From positions 98,410-162,409 of the forward strand of contig DDIU01000053.1 of assembly GCA_002338655.1 (NCBI GenBank): a stretch of 64,000 nt of DNA, written 5' to 3'. Within the stretch, counting starts at the first letter, position 1, and each line of letters opens with the position of its first letter. The DNA comes from Flammeovirgaceae bacterium UBA1842. GTDB lineage: Bacteria > Bacteroidota > Bacteroidia > Cytophagales > Cyclobacteriaceae. The notes under the pieces are model-generated. The model did no database searches. It worked only from the letters and a program-made list of their open reading frames with translations, and was not told where the DNA came from. Made by a program: the position numbers and the translations under genes. Shown here piece by piece: positions 44,843 through 53,638 of the stretch.

Positions 44843-46192
44843 CTAATTCCCCTTCGCTTTTATTCTCATTTCCACTCGCCAAGCCATGGCAATTAGTAGT
44901 ATAGACAATACACAAGCCATTACAAGTGTGATAAAGCCACCATCCCAACCGAAGGTATCAACTATGGCACCCATGGCTATATTGGCGAACAATGCGCCTC
45001 CTAAGTAGCCAAACAGCCCTGTAAAGCCAGCAGCAGTACCAGCCGCCTTTTTGGGTACTAAATCCAATGCATGCACGCCAATAAGCATTACCGGACCATA
45101 AATTAAAAATCCAATGCCTATTAAGGCCAAGCTGTCTATCAAAGGTTGACCAACGGGATTTTGCCAATAAATGACCACAAAAACCAATACCAAAACCATG
45201 TAAATGATACTAACTGGGCCACGTTTGCCTTTAAACCATTTATCGCTCACAAAACCAGCTAATATTGTCCCTGGAATACCTGCCCATTCATACACAAAAT
45301 AAGCCCAGCCTGTCTCAGAGACTGAAAAATGCTTAGCTTCAGAAAGATAGGTGGGTGCCCAGTCCAGCACCCCGTAGCGTACCAAATAGACGAAGGCATT
45401 GGCTACGGCAATGTACCAAAGCATTTTGTTATTGAAAATATACTTTACAAAGATCTCCCGGGCGGTTATCGACTGGTCGTCATCTTGCTTGGAATAGTTT
45501 TCTGGATAGTCGTTTTTAAATTCTTCGATAGGAGGTAAGCCACATACTGCAGGCCTGTCCCTAATTAATATATACGTGACGAGCGCAATAATCAATGCGA
45601 TGAAGCCGGGTAAATAGAATTTGGAATGCCAGTCATTGAATATCGCCATTCCTAATATGGCCAAAGGGCCAATGAGGCCACCACCGATGTTATGGGCTAA
45701 ATTCCAAAACGACATTTTCGTGCCTCTTTCTTTGAGTGAAAACCACTGAACCATCACTCTACCGCTTGGAGGCCAGCCCATGCCCTGAAACCAGCCATTG
45801 AACAGTAGCAGAACAAACATGATGGCTATGGAAGAGGTGGCTACTGGTACGAGCCCCATCACGATCATTACCAATCCTGAGAGTGCTAATCCGATAGACA
45901 TGAATTTCCGTGCATCACTCCGGTCGGATACATTGCCCATCAAAAATTTACTAAGTCCGTAAGCGATGGACACTCCTGAGAGGGCAAAACCAAGTTGGGT
46001 TTTGGTGAACCCTTCTTCGATCAAATCGGGAATGGCCAATGAAAAGTTCTTTCTTACTAAATAATACCCGGCATAACCGATAAAAATACCAGCGAAGACT
46101 TGAAAACGCAGGCGTTTATAGTCTTTACTGATATTTTCTTTAGCTACTGGTGCTGCACTCGGTGCCGGCTCAAATATTTTTAGCATCCCCAT
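44843..46192 (-). CDS. Glycerol-3-phosphate/organophosphate:phosphate antiporter (GlpT family)
   Basis: A 449-residue OPA-family transporter in the major facilitator superfamily, exchanging an organophosphate (probably glycerol-3-phosphate) for phosphate across the inner membrane. YKRLRFQVFAGIFIGYAGYY with VRKNFSLAIPDLIEEGF, and FALSGVSIAYGLSKFLMGNV with SDRSDARKF, closely match the start of GlpT, including the Arg after the first helix. Twelve hydrophobic segments are visible. No glycerol kinase or dehydrogenase is adjacent. A hairpin lies just before the start codon. UhpT-like specificity cannot be excluded. Confidence 0.9.
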   Translation of the reverse strand: MGMLKIFEPAPSAAPVAKENISKDYKRLRFQVFAGIFIGYAGYYLVRKNFSLAIPDLIEEGFTKTQLGFALSGVSIAYGLSKFLMGNVSDRSDARKFMSIGLALSGLVMIVMGLVPVATSSIAIMFVLLLFNGWFQGMGWPPSGRVMVQWFSLKERGTKMSFWNLAHNIGGGLIGPLAILGMAIFNDWHSKFYLPGFIALIIALVTYILIRDRPAVCGLPPIEEFKNDYPENYSKQDDDQSITAREIFVKYIFNNKMLWYIAVANAFVYLVRYGVLDWAPTYLSEAKHFSVSETGWAYFVYEWAGIPGTILAGFVSDKWFKGKRGPVSIIYMVLVLVFVVIYWQNPVGQPLIDSLALIGIGFLIYGPVMLIGVHALDLVPKKAAGTAAGFTGLFGYLGGALFANIAMGAIVDTFGWDGGFITLVMACVLSILLIAMAWRVEMRIKAKGN

Positions 46193-46194
46193 TT

Positions 46195-46212
46195 ACTTTA
46201 GTTTTCTAAAGT
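46195..46212 (-). promoter_or_regulatory. Inverted repeat touching the start of the GlpT-type gene
   Basis: ACTTTAG and CTAAAGT form a perfect 7-bp inverted repeat around TTTT, ending 2 bases before the start codon at 46192. As DNA it could be an operator; as RNA it could cover the start codon. Confidence 0.4.
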
Positions 46213-46398
46213 AGGTAACAAATGTGGGTTTGGCAATTTCAATGAGCACAAGAAGCGCGAAATCGATATTAGGTGATTTTCCCCAATTTTATAGGTAAAA
46301 AGGGTATGCTTTTACCTACAAATACCGATCTAGGCCTCAAATACACTGTTTTTTAAAATTACTAACTGTTGCAAGGTTTATTCTAATCAATCAAGCTT

Positions 46399-46545
46399 GT
46401 GAATTATAAACAAATTTGGGCTATGATGGGTATTCAGACTTACATCAAAACAAAACCTTACGTCAGAACCAGAACGCTGGTTATAGTAGGCTGTATACTA
46501 GTCTATGCCTTGATTATAGCACTGGCGCATTTAATCAATTTATAG
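46399..46545 (+). CDS. Possible 48-residue membrane protein
   Basis: A short frame with protein-like content: GTG 46399 or ATG 46423 as start, a basic segment (TYIKTKPYVRTRT) and one hydrophobic helix (LVIVGCILVYALIIALAHLI), stop TAG. The pattern, positive residues then one transmembrane helix, is that of a small inner-membrane protein. It lies on the plus strand, between the starts and stops of two minus-strand genes. There is no promoter or homologue I can name, so it stays uncertain. Confidence 0.35.
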   Translation: MNYKQIWAMMGIQTYIKTKPYVRTRTLVIVGCILVYALIIALAHLINL

Positions 46546-46564
46546 TACTGAAATATATCAGCTG

Positions 46565-49210
46565 CTATTCACTTCTCAAAGTATCTACTGGGTTCGCCAT
46601 GGCAGTTCGAATGGTTTGTGAGGCGAGTGTTGCAACACCAATGAATAGCAATAAGCCCAGACCCAATCCAATATCTATAAACCCAACGCTTACACTGTAA
46701 TATTGAATCTGGGACAAAAGCATGTTGAAAAAGAGATAGCTGATTGGTATCGCAATCAATGCAGCAATCATCATCATTCTAAAGTACTCTTTAGAAAGAA
46801 GGATCACCAATGTCTTCACTGACGCACCCATAACTTTTCTAACACCTACTTCCTTAGACCTTGTTTCGGTGCTATAGACGACCATTCCCAAAAGTCCAAG
46901 ACTGGCAATAGTAATGGATAGAAAGCCCAGAAACCCATAAATTTCTATCAGGTTGCTATAGCTTCGGAAGGCATCTTCAATTTCCTGATCAAAGAATTGA
47001 GCTTCAAATATTTGTTGCTGCCCCATATCTTTCCATATTGATTCCATTCCGGACAACATTTCAAATTTGTCCCTTGCATTTACCTTCAAATTGGCGTACC
47101 TAAAATATTCTGGGTTATATCGCAGTACAAAGTGAGAAATGGGATTGTTTAACAATGCATAATTGAAATCTTTGACCACACCTATTACTTTTACTTCTGT
47201 GCCATCCTCTAAAGTAAATGACTGGTCCAAAGCATCGATGGCATTGGTAATCCCTTCACTTTTATAGAAAGTTTCGTTGATGATAATTCCATTTTCATCG
47301 TGTGTGGTATTCGTGCTGAAGTTCGTTCCGGCCACAAGCGTAAGTCCCAAATTGGAAAGGTAATTCTGATCTACGAACATTTGGCTTATTTCAATCGAAT
47401 CGTTCTTATCATGATAGTAAAGCCAGTTTTTCTCAAAAGATTGGGCACCCATAATGTGTGATGACATGGAAATCGATTTAACGGCACTCTGTTTTGAGAA
47501 TTCTGCTCTAAAAATATCCTGATCAGCGTCTTGTAAATCAACATCAAGTAAATTTTCCTGATCAAAACCCAGGTCGTAGTTGACCGAATAATAGACTTGA
47601 CGGAATTGAACCACAACACCAATAATGAAGAATAAGGAAAGAGTAAACTGAGTGATGATCAAGGTTTTTTTAAAGCTCGTTTTACCAAACAATTTCAAAT
47701 TAGAAGAGCCTTTGAGCGCTGTTACAGGATCAATTTTGGAAAAATACGAAGCAGGTACAATTCCCGTTAATATACCTGTGATAATAGCAAAAATTACAAA
47801 TGCTATGATGGTGAAGGTGGTCAGTTCAATGTTCATACTTCCCCCTGCAGCAAGCATAGCTCTAAATCTTTGAATGATAATGGTATAAATGCCAATGGAG
47901 CCCACCAAAGCTACCAGACAGATGATGACAGTTTCCGTAATAAATTGATACCAAATTTGTGTTTTGTATCCGCCAACTACTTTTCTTACGCCAATTTCTT
48001 TGGCCCTTTTCATGGCCCTCGAAATGGAGATATTGGAGTAGTTGAAACAGGCAGGCAATAGGATGAGCAAGGTGATGACCCCAAAAGCATAAAGCGTTAT
48101 TCCACCAAAGTAGGGAGCTAAATCATTTCTATGATCTTCCCAAGTGAGTACGATATCTCCCAATGGCTGGAGGTCAAACGAAGCATGTACTTCATCCTTT
48201 TTTTGATAGTGGGAGGCGGCTATTTTATCTAAGCTCTGTTCAACTTCCTCTTGCTGTCCTTTTTTCAGTAAAATGTAAGTGTAATTATCCCGGAATTGCT
48301 TCCATTCATTGCTTACATTGGCAATTTTACCATCTCTTTCCAACGCCTGAATAGTGGAGTAAGAAACCAATATCTCAAAATTCAATGAAGAGCCTTCGGG
48401 TATATCTGCCATGATGCCACTTACGGTAAAATCCCCAAACTCAGCAAATGAAACCACCTTTCCAATGGGATCTGCCCCACTAAATAGCCTTTGCGCTGCT
48501 TTGGCCGTCATTACCATTTGATAGGGTTTGTCCAATACTGATTTTACATTTCCCTCTAACATTTTAAAGGAGAACAATTTAAAGAAATTGGGATCAGTAA
48601 AGTAGCCAGACATAGGCAGCTCTTTGTTACCATATAAAATTTCACCTCTGGCCCAGGTATTGATTTTGGTTATTTTCTCTATGCCTGTATAATCTGTGTC
48701 TAAAATATTTCCAATGGCCGCAGGCGATGAGGCCATCCTTTCGGTATTGGTCTTTTCATCAAGGAGGGAAGTTACCCGGTAGATGTTTTCATAATTTTTA
48801 TGAAACTTATCATACTTTGTCACACTGATTAAAAAGCCTATAAATAAAATGGTGACCGACATGCCAAATGACAGCCCCAGCACATTGATAATGGTAAAAA
48901 ATTTATTTCTGGCAAGGCTTCTTACGGCCACTTTGATATAATTTCTGAACATTGCTGTGTTGTTTTGAGTGTAAGACAAGTGATGAAAAGACTGATCTTT
49001 TTGGCGTTTCTTCAATCCGTATGAAAATAGGAGTCCGATTACCTGCTTCCAATAGTTAATTTTGGCCTTAAATAGGGGCATAGTTTCTACTTCGTGGTAG
49101 AATATTTCCTCCAAATCACCTTGTAAATCTTCTATTTGAGCAAAGCCTGCATACCAGCTGAGAAGTCTCTCGGCTAGTTTGGGTGGACTGATATTTTGTC
49201 TATTTTTCAT
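46565..49210 (-). CDS. FtsX/MacB-type ABC permease with prefix domain
   Basis: An 881-residue membrane protein with a soluble N-terminal prefix of about 90 residues (LAERLLSWYAGFAQIEDLQG, typical of permease prefix domain proteins), then a two-unit FtsX permease: MFRNYIKVAVRSLARNKFFT start, two MacB-like periplasmic domains, FtsX segments and PVDTLRSE end. It probably exports or extracts something at the envelope with an ATPase encoded elsewhere. The PadR gene overlaps its start by 4 bases, so they are cotranscribed. Its domain plan parallels the fused permease at 22967, where an AraC regulator stands in the place of the prefix. Confidence 0.9.
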   Translation of the reverse strand: MKNRQNISPPKLAERLLSWYAGFAQIEDLQGDLEEIFYHEVETMPLFKAKINYWKQVIGLLFSYGLKKRQKDQSFHHLSYTQNNTAMFRNYIKVAVRSLARNKFFTIINVLGLSFGMSVTILFIGFLISVTKYDKFHKNYENIYRVTSLLDEKTNTERMASSPAAIGNILDTDYTGIEKITKINTWARGEILYGNKELPMSGYFTDPNFFKLFSFKMLEGNVKSVLDKPYQMVMTAKAAQRLFSGADPIGKVVSFAEFGDFTVSGIMADIPEGSSLNFEILVSYSTIQALERDGKIANVSNEWKQFRDNYTYILLKKGQQEEVEQSLDKIAASHYQKKDEVHASFDLQPLGDIVLTWEDHRNDLAPYFGGITLYAFGVITLLILLPACFNYSNISISRAMKRAKEIGVRKVVGGYKTQIWYQFITETVIICLVALVGSIGIYTIIIQRFRAMLAAGGSMNIELTTFTIIAFVIFAIITGILTGIVPASYFSKIDPVTALKGSSNLKLFGKTSFKKTLIITQFTLSLFFIIGVVVQFRQVYYSVNYDLGFDQENLLDVDLQDADQDIFRAEFSKQSAVKSISMSSHIMGAQSFEKNWLYYHDKNDSIEISQMFVDQNYLSNLGLTLVAGTNFSTNTTHDENGIIINETFYKSEGITNAIDALDQSFTLEDGTEVKVIGVVKDFNYALLNNPISHFVLRYNPEYFRYANLKVNARDKFEMLSGMESIWKDMGQQQIFEAQFFDQEIEDAFRSYSNLIEIYGFLGFLSITIASLGLLGMVVYSTETRSKEVGVRKVMGASVKTLVILLSKEYFRMMMIAALIAIPISYLFFNMLLSQIQYYSVSVGFIDIGLGLGLLLFIGVATLASQTIRTAMANPVDTLRSE

Positions 49211-49533
49211 ATGGGTTCTGTTCCCAGATTAGACAAGCTCCATAGATCATCCCTAAGCGATTTGATGTGTTGAAGTACTTGTACGGCATCGGCTGTTAGC
49301 TTGAAATAGCGCTTTTTTCGCCCACCACGAACGGCTGTTGCCTCTCCAAGCCAAGATTCAAGAAGACCTTTTTCTTCTAGTCGGGCAATGGTAGAATGCA
49401 GCGAACCTATTGTTATGGTTCGATTGGCCTTCTCTTGTAGTGCTTCTTTGATAGCAACACCATAGGCATCGTCACCTAACATAGACACAGTGAGCAGTAC
49501 CAACTCCTCAAATTCACCAAGATATTTTTTCAT
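49207..49533 (-). CDS. PadR family transcriptional regulator
   Basis: A 108-residue winged-helix regulator. It opens YLGEFEELVLLTVSMLGDDA, then GVAIKEALQEK and GSLHSTIARLEEKGLLESWL, the PadR helix-turn-helix and wing, with GGRKKRYFKLT following. It overlaps the permease gene by 4 bases (49207-49210), so it probably controls its own operon and thereby the permease. Ligand unknown. Confidence 0.92.
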   Translation of the reverse strand: MKKYLGEFEELVLLTVSMLGDDAYGVAIKEALQEKANRTITIGSLHSTIARLEEKGLLESWLGEATAVRGGRKKRYFKLTADAVQVLQHIKSLRDDLWSLSNLGTEPI

Positions 49534-49928
49534 CAGTATTAATAATTATTGCGAACGTTCAAGACAATAATACGCAGATAAAAAATATATGTTTCTATTT
49601 TTCAGATTAAATAGAATTGAACTTTGGAAAAAGGCCTCTGGAATTAATTGAACCCGATGGTAATGATATGAGTACCATTGTTATGTTGATAGTTAGAAAA
49701 ACAGTTGAGAAATTATCCGGAAGTATCTCACTGGAATCGACCGAAAACAAAGGCTCAAAGTTTAGCATAGAATTTCCTGCTTAATTTGATAATATTTTTA
49801 ATGGGATGATAGGCGTTAGCGCCTACTTGAGTGTATACTCTTACATAACGACAGTGGAATACCATATTACTAGATTGGATTTTAGCGGACGTTGGATATA
49901 AATCACCATTAAAAATAAACTAACTAAA
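49534..49928. other. Spacer of 395 bp with histidine-kinase remnant
   Basis: Holds the remnant listed at 49592-49784. The rest (49785-49928) is the upstream region of the thioredoxin-like gene; AGCGTTAGCGCCT-like inverted bases occur near 49812-49824. I see no other gene. Confidence 0.5.
49592..49784 (+). pseudogene. Remnant of a histidine kinase C-terminus
   Basis: Frame from 49664 reads MSTIVMLIVRKTVEKLSGSI, followed by SLESTENKGSKFSIEFPA and stop. This is the last segment of a HATPase_c domain of a two-component sensor kinase (after the G2 box, where GIGLAIVKKIVEKLGG is usual). An upstream piece in another frame (FFRLNRIELWKKASGIN, 49598-49648) resembles the F-box and G1-G2 region (FQRLNxxEEYKGTGIGLA). 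The catalytic glycines are lost and the frame is shifted, so it is a dead fragment. The bulk of the kinase gene is missing. Confidence 0.65.
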
Positions 49929-51113
49929 ATGAGTAAACTGAAGTACACTTTTATTCTCTTGTTAATTTCCACTTTTGGTTTTGCACAGGGAATTGAATTT
50001 AGAACGGGCAATTGGGAAGAGATAAAGGCCATGGCCAAGGCTGAAAATAAACTGATTTTTTTCGATGCATACACCAGTTGGTGTGGGCCTTGTAAATGGA
50101 TGGACAAGAACACATTTCAAGATAAGGAAACGGGTGAATTTTACAATAAGAATGTAATTGCCTATAAACAAGACATGGAAAAAGGAGAGGGGCCTGTTCT
50201 TCTAAAGAAATTTGGCATTACCCAATTTCCAACCTATTTGTTTATCGATGCCAATGAAAATGTGGTGCACAGAGGTAGTGGTGCTAAGGAGCCAGAGCCA
50301 TTTATTGAATTTGCCAAACAAGCACTTGACCCAAAAATGAGTCTGGTAGGACTCAAGGCTCAATATGAAGATGGTAATCGTGAGCCTGCATTTATCCGTC
50401 AATACCTATATGCTTTACGGGATGCCAACGAACGGAGTAAGGAAATTGTAGATTGGTACTTCAACTATACTTCTGACAAAGAGCTGCTGACAGCTGAAAA
50501 TTATGAGTTCATCAAAAAGATGGCTGGAGACCCGGGACATCCTAAATTTGCCATATTAGAACAAAATAGATCTGTTTACGAGCAACTTGTTGGGGCAGAT
50601 GAGGTAAAGAAAACATTGAGTGACGCCTATTACACCTATTTGATCATGTCGATTTATTCTGGCAAAGTGGAGAAATGGGAACAGGCAAAGACACGTGTAA
50701 AAGAATCTGGATTTGAAGAAGCCGATAAACTAATAAGAAAAGCAAGTATTTATTACTACCAACAAACCAAGCAATGGGTTGATTATGTAACCGTAGTTGA
50801 CGAGACCATCAATAAGGATGGAATGAGTGCAGGGGATATGGGTTACTATGCGTTGCAGGTAGCCAATAATGATGACATTCAGGGTAAGGAACAGTTAAAA
50901 TTGGGCATGGATTGGGCAAATGGCTCTGTAAAATCACAAAGCAACTACCGTAATAACTATGCGAAAGCAGCCATGCTTTATAAAATGGGTAAGTCCAAGC
51001 AGGCACTGAAAACCGCTGAAGTAGCACTATCACTGGCTACGGATGAAGAAAAGGAGAAATCGTGGACCAAGCCCACTATCGATCTTATAGAAAAAATCAA
51101 GTCATCGAAGTAA
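49929..51113 (+). CDS. Secreted thioredoxin-fold protein with C-terminal helical domain
   Basis: A 394-residue protein with a signal peptide (YTFILLLISTFGFA, cut before QG), a thioredoxin fold (about 22-140, active site WCGPCKWMDK near residue 53) and a helical C-terminal part of about 220 residues with TPR-like repeats (KAAMLYKMGKSKQALKTAEV near 350-370). It likely reduces or holds proteins in the periplasm. A paralogue follows immediately at 51137, about 45% alike by eye, with the same layout. It probably descends from a tandem duplication. Confidence 0.86.
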   Translation: MSKLKYTFILLLISTFGFAQGIEFRTGNWEEIKAMAKAENKLIFFDAYTSWCGPCKWMDKNTFQDKETGEFYNKNVIAYKQDMEKGEGPVLLKKFGITQFPTYLFIDANENVVHRGSGAKEPEPFIEFAKQALDPKMSLVGLKAQYEDGNREPAFIRQYLYALRDANERSKEIVDWYFNYTSDKELLTAENYEFIKKMAGDPGHPKFAILEQNRSVYEQLVGADEVKKTLSDAYYTYLIMSIYSGKVEKWEQAKTRVKESGFEEADKLIRKASIYYYQQTKQWVDYVTVVDETINKDGMSAGDMGYYALQVANNDDIQGKEQLKLGMDWANGSVKSQSNYRNNYAKAAMLYKMGKSKQALKTAEVALSLATDEEKEKSWTKPTIDLIEKIKSSK

Positions 51114-51136
51114 ACAAATTAATAAAAGGAAAAATC

Positions 51137-52312
51137 ATGAGAATATTTAAAACTATAGCCATTTGTTTACTAATGGCAATGCCATATTTGATCAACGCTC
51201 AAGGAATCGAGTTTAGTCATGGTACATGGGCAGAGATCAAGGCGAAATCAAAGGCAGAAAATAAGTTAATTTTTTTCGATGCCAATACAAGCTGGTGTGG
51301 CCCCTGCAAATGGATGGCTGCCAACGCCTTTGTAGATGAGAAAGTAGGTGAATTTTTTAATGAAAACTTCATTTCCTATGAACTGGATATGGAAAAAGGG
51401 GAAGGCATTGAGTTGGCCAAGGAATTTAAAATATCACTTTACCCAACACTTTTATTTCTTAATAGTGAGGGCGAAATAGTGCATAAAGGGCTGGGTGCGT
51501 TGGATGCGGAAAAATTTCTGGCATTAGGAAAAATCGCTGCTGACCCAGAAAGGAATTCTGCAGGTATGGAGAAACGCTATCGAAACGGTGAACGCTCCAA
51601 GCAATTCATCAGAGACTATATGCTAAGCTTAAAACAAGCAGGAAAGCCAAGAAATGAAGTACTTGACTGGTATTTTTATGGTATGTCAGATGAGGAGCTG
51701 TTGACAAAAGAGAATTTTGAAGTAATCAACGATCATATTTCCAGTACGGCCAATCCGCAGTTTATCTTTTTACTCAATCATAAAGCTGAATTTGCTAAGG
51801 TTGTTTCTGAAAAGGAGGTAAATGATAAAATATATGATGTATATAGTTCAAGTTTATTCGGAGCGCTTTACTCTAATGATTCCGTTAAATGGGAGATTGC
51901 CAAAGCAGAAGTAAAGGGATCATCCATTGAGCAGCCTGAGAAACTATTGGCCAATGCCGATATGTATTACTATTCCCGTAAAAAGGAGTGGGGCAATTAC
52001 ATAAAAGCCGTTGATCATTATGCAACTACTTTTGAAGCCGACAATTGGAATTCATTCAACTCGTATGCGTGGGGCATATATCTAAACAAAAATATCACAG
52101 ATAAAGCTTCTCTAAAAGTAGCATTAAAATGGATTGATCAGTCGATCAAACTCAATAGCTGCTATGCTAACAATGACACCAAAGCGGCATTATTAAAGAA
52201 AATGGGCGATAAAAAGGGTGCTATCAAAGCAGCAAATAAAGCCATTGCCTTAGCTGGGCCTGATGATGATGTTTCGGGGACTAAGAAGTTAATCGAGGAG
52301 ATTTCGAAGTAA
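51137..52312 (+). CDS. Secreted thioredoxin-fold protein, tandem paralogue
   Basis: A 391-residue protein parallel to the upstream gene: signal peptide (TIAICLLMAMPYLINA, cut before QG), thioredoxin domain with WCGPCKWMAA near residue 54, and helical C-terminal domain with TPR-like end (DTKAALLKKMGDKKGAIKAA). The frame extends to 51062, but ATG 51137 gives a proper signal peptide. Both begin with QGIEFxxGxWxEIKAxxKAE, so the pair comes from a duplication. The two genes are 23 bases apart, one operon, ended by the terminator at 52334. Confidence 0.86.
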   Translation: MRIFKTIAICLLMAMPYLINAQGIEFSHGTWAEIKAKSKAENKLIFFDANTSWCGPCKWMAANAFVDEKVGEFFNENFISYELDMEKGEGIELAKEFKISLYPTLLFLNSEGEIVHKGLGALDAEKFLALGKIAADPERNSAGMEKRYRNGERSKQFIRDYMLSLKQAGKPRNEVLDWYFYGMSDEELLTKENFEVINDHISSTANPQFIFLLNHKAEFAKVVSEKEVNDKIYDVYSSSLFGALYSNDSVKWEIAKAEVKGSSIEQPEKLLANADMYYYSRKKEWGNYIKAVDHYATTFEADNWNSFNSYAWGIYLNKNITDKASLKVALKWIDQSIKLNSCYANNDTKAALLKKMGDKKGAIKAANKAIALAGPDDDVSGTKKLIEEISK

Positions 52313-52333
52313 GTACATTAATCAAAATGATTG

Positions 52334-52372
52334 AATCCTGGGCATAGTTTTACACTTGCTCAGGATTTTTTT
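52334..52372 (+). terminator. Terminator of the thioredoxin pair
   Basis: AATCCTG and CAGGATT (52334-52340 and 52361-52367) pair, extended by GCA/TGC after one mismatch, then a run of seven T (52366-52372). It closes the two-gene unit. Confidence 0.8.
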
Positions 52373-52422
52373 ATTTGGGGAGTTTTGTACATACATTTAT
52401 AATATATTTAAAGGTCTAAGGG

Positions 52423-52854
52423 ATGTCATTTGAAACTGTAATATTGGAAGGCAGTGTCAGCCAAGATTTGAAAAATGTTTTAGACATTAGAAAGAAGGTT
52501 TTTACCCTTGAACAAGGCATTCCATCGGCTGTCGATGATGATGGGTATGATAATGGAGCTATTCATGTTTTAGGCGTTTGTAATGGCCAGCCTGTGGCAA
52601 GTGGTAGACTGGTGATTAATAATAATTTTGGAGTATTGGCCCGTATTGCGGTGTTACCTGATTATAGGGGCAAAGGCTTTGCGGAACATATTGTTAAGGC
52701 ATTGGAAAATGAGGGTAGGAGAAGAAACTTAAACTCATTTGAACTTTATCCACATATTTACCTAGAGAAATTTTATTCCAACCTTGGATATCAAGTAGAT
52801 CCAAAATATAAAAATAACGTAGCAGGTTACGATTTGATTAGGATGTTTAAATAA
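52423..52854 (+). CDS. GNAT family N-acetyltransferase
   Basis: A 143-residue acetyl-CoA-dependent transferase. RKKVFTLEQGIPSAVDDDGYDNG near the N-terminus, and ARIAVLPDYRGKGFAEHIVK near residue 85 give the acetyl-CoA loop (R/Q-x-x-G-x-G/A). The end FELYPHIYLEKFYSNLGYQ is the C-terminal part of the fold. Substrate unknown; relatives of this branch (ElaA-like) acetylate small amines. Followed by a secreted-protein gene 9 bases later, likely cotranscribed. Confidence 0.9.
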   Translation: MSFETVILEGSVSQDLKNVLDIRKKVFTLEQGIPSAVDDDGYDNGAIHVLGVCNGQPVASGRLVINNNFGVLARIAVLPDYRGKGFAEHIVKALENEGRRRNLNSFELYPHIYLEKFYSNLGYQVDPKYKNNVAGYDLIRMFK

Positions 52855-52863
52855 TATAGTGAT

Positions 52864-53577
52864 ATGAAAAACTTATATATCTACGCTGCATTCTCATTTC
52901 TACTAATATCTGGTAATTTAAAAGGCCAAGTTGTAAATGATAGGGCTACTCAAATCAACACGAGTAAGGCACTGATAGATATTGTGACAAAAATCCAAGG
53001 TCTCGATAATTCGAAGGAGACAGAGGTAGAGGGCACCCCTTTTTTATATGATGATTGGAGCCAAGGTAGCATTACCACTACAAATGGGGCAATATTTACT
53101 GATATTAAACTAAAATATAACCTGTATAATGAGCAGCTCATTTTCCTTAATGAAAAGTCAAATGAACCCTTTTTGGTTGATTTAGATAAACTCCAAGAAT
53201 TCAATATTTATGGCCTTGACACATTACATTTCGTTAAAAATACTGTTTTGAGTAGCATTTTCAACACACATTTCTTTCAACTTTTGTATAGTGGCCCGGT
53301 TTCCTTATTTAAAGTACAATCAAAAGAAATTTTACAATTTGATGCTAACAGTTCATCACCAACTAGTAACCCGCCACGTTTAATTACACGGAGCTCCCTA
53401 TTTTTGGTCAATGATGACACCTATTGTGAATTGAAAAAGGGCCGAAAGAAAGTGATTTCTTGTTTTGATGATCACAAAGTAGAAATGGAAAATTTCGCAA
53501 AGAAAAACAAGTTAAACTTTAATGATGAGCGGGATTTAGTAAAGTTATTTCATGCGTATGAAGTAATAGTAGAATAA
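52864..53577 (+). CDS. Secreted protein of unknown function
   Basis: A 237-residue exported protein: signal (NLYIYAAFSFLLISGNLKG, cut before Q), then a mixed domain that begins VVNDRATQINTSKALIDIVT and includes LYNEQLIFLNEKSNEPFLVD near residue 85-105, typical of beta-rich Bacteroidota envelope proteins. No catalytic motif is visible and I do not recognise the family. It lies 9 bases after the GNAT gene and ends at a bidirectional terminator. Confidence 0.75.
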   Translation: MKNLYIYAAFSFLLISGNLKGQVVNDRATQINTSKALIDIVTKIQGLDNSKETEVEGTPFLYDDWSQGSITTTNGAIFTDIKLKYNLYNEQLIFLNEKSNEPFLVDLDKLQEFNIYGLDTLHFVKNTVLSSIFNTHFFQLLYSGPVSLFKVQSKEILQFDANSSSPTSNPPRLITRSSLFLVNDDTYCELKKGRKKVISCFDDHKVEMENFAKKNKLNFNDERDLVKLFHAYEVIVE

Positions 53578-53579
53578 AA

Positions 53580-53616
53580 AAAAGTGGTTCAAGAGTTAAA
53601 TTCTTGAACCACTTTT
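53580..53616. terminator. Perfect bidirectional terminator between convergent units
   Basis: AAAAGTGGTTCAAGA / TCTTGAACCACTTTT, a perfect 15-bp stem with a 7-base loop (53580-53594 with 53602-53616). It sits between the secreted-protein gene (plus strand) and SusD gene (minus strand) and serves both. Confidence 0.92.
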
Positions 53617-53638
53617 AAACTTAGTTTTTTAATAATTA

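Larger units (their letters stand above)
46193..46564. other. Intergenic region of 372 bp with a possible small gene
   Basis: Apart from the inverted repeat at 46195-46212 and a small open frame at 46399-46545 (listed separately), I see nothing clear here. Positions 46213-46398 are AT-rich with no motif I can support. Confidence 0.5.

Noticed and set aside
46416..46700. A 94-codon plus-strand frame crossing the end of the FtsX permease gene
   Set aside because: It is in a different frame from the plausible 48-residue protein and overlaps the permease stop; the permease is certain.
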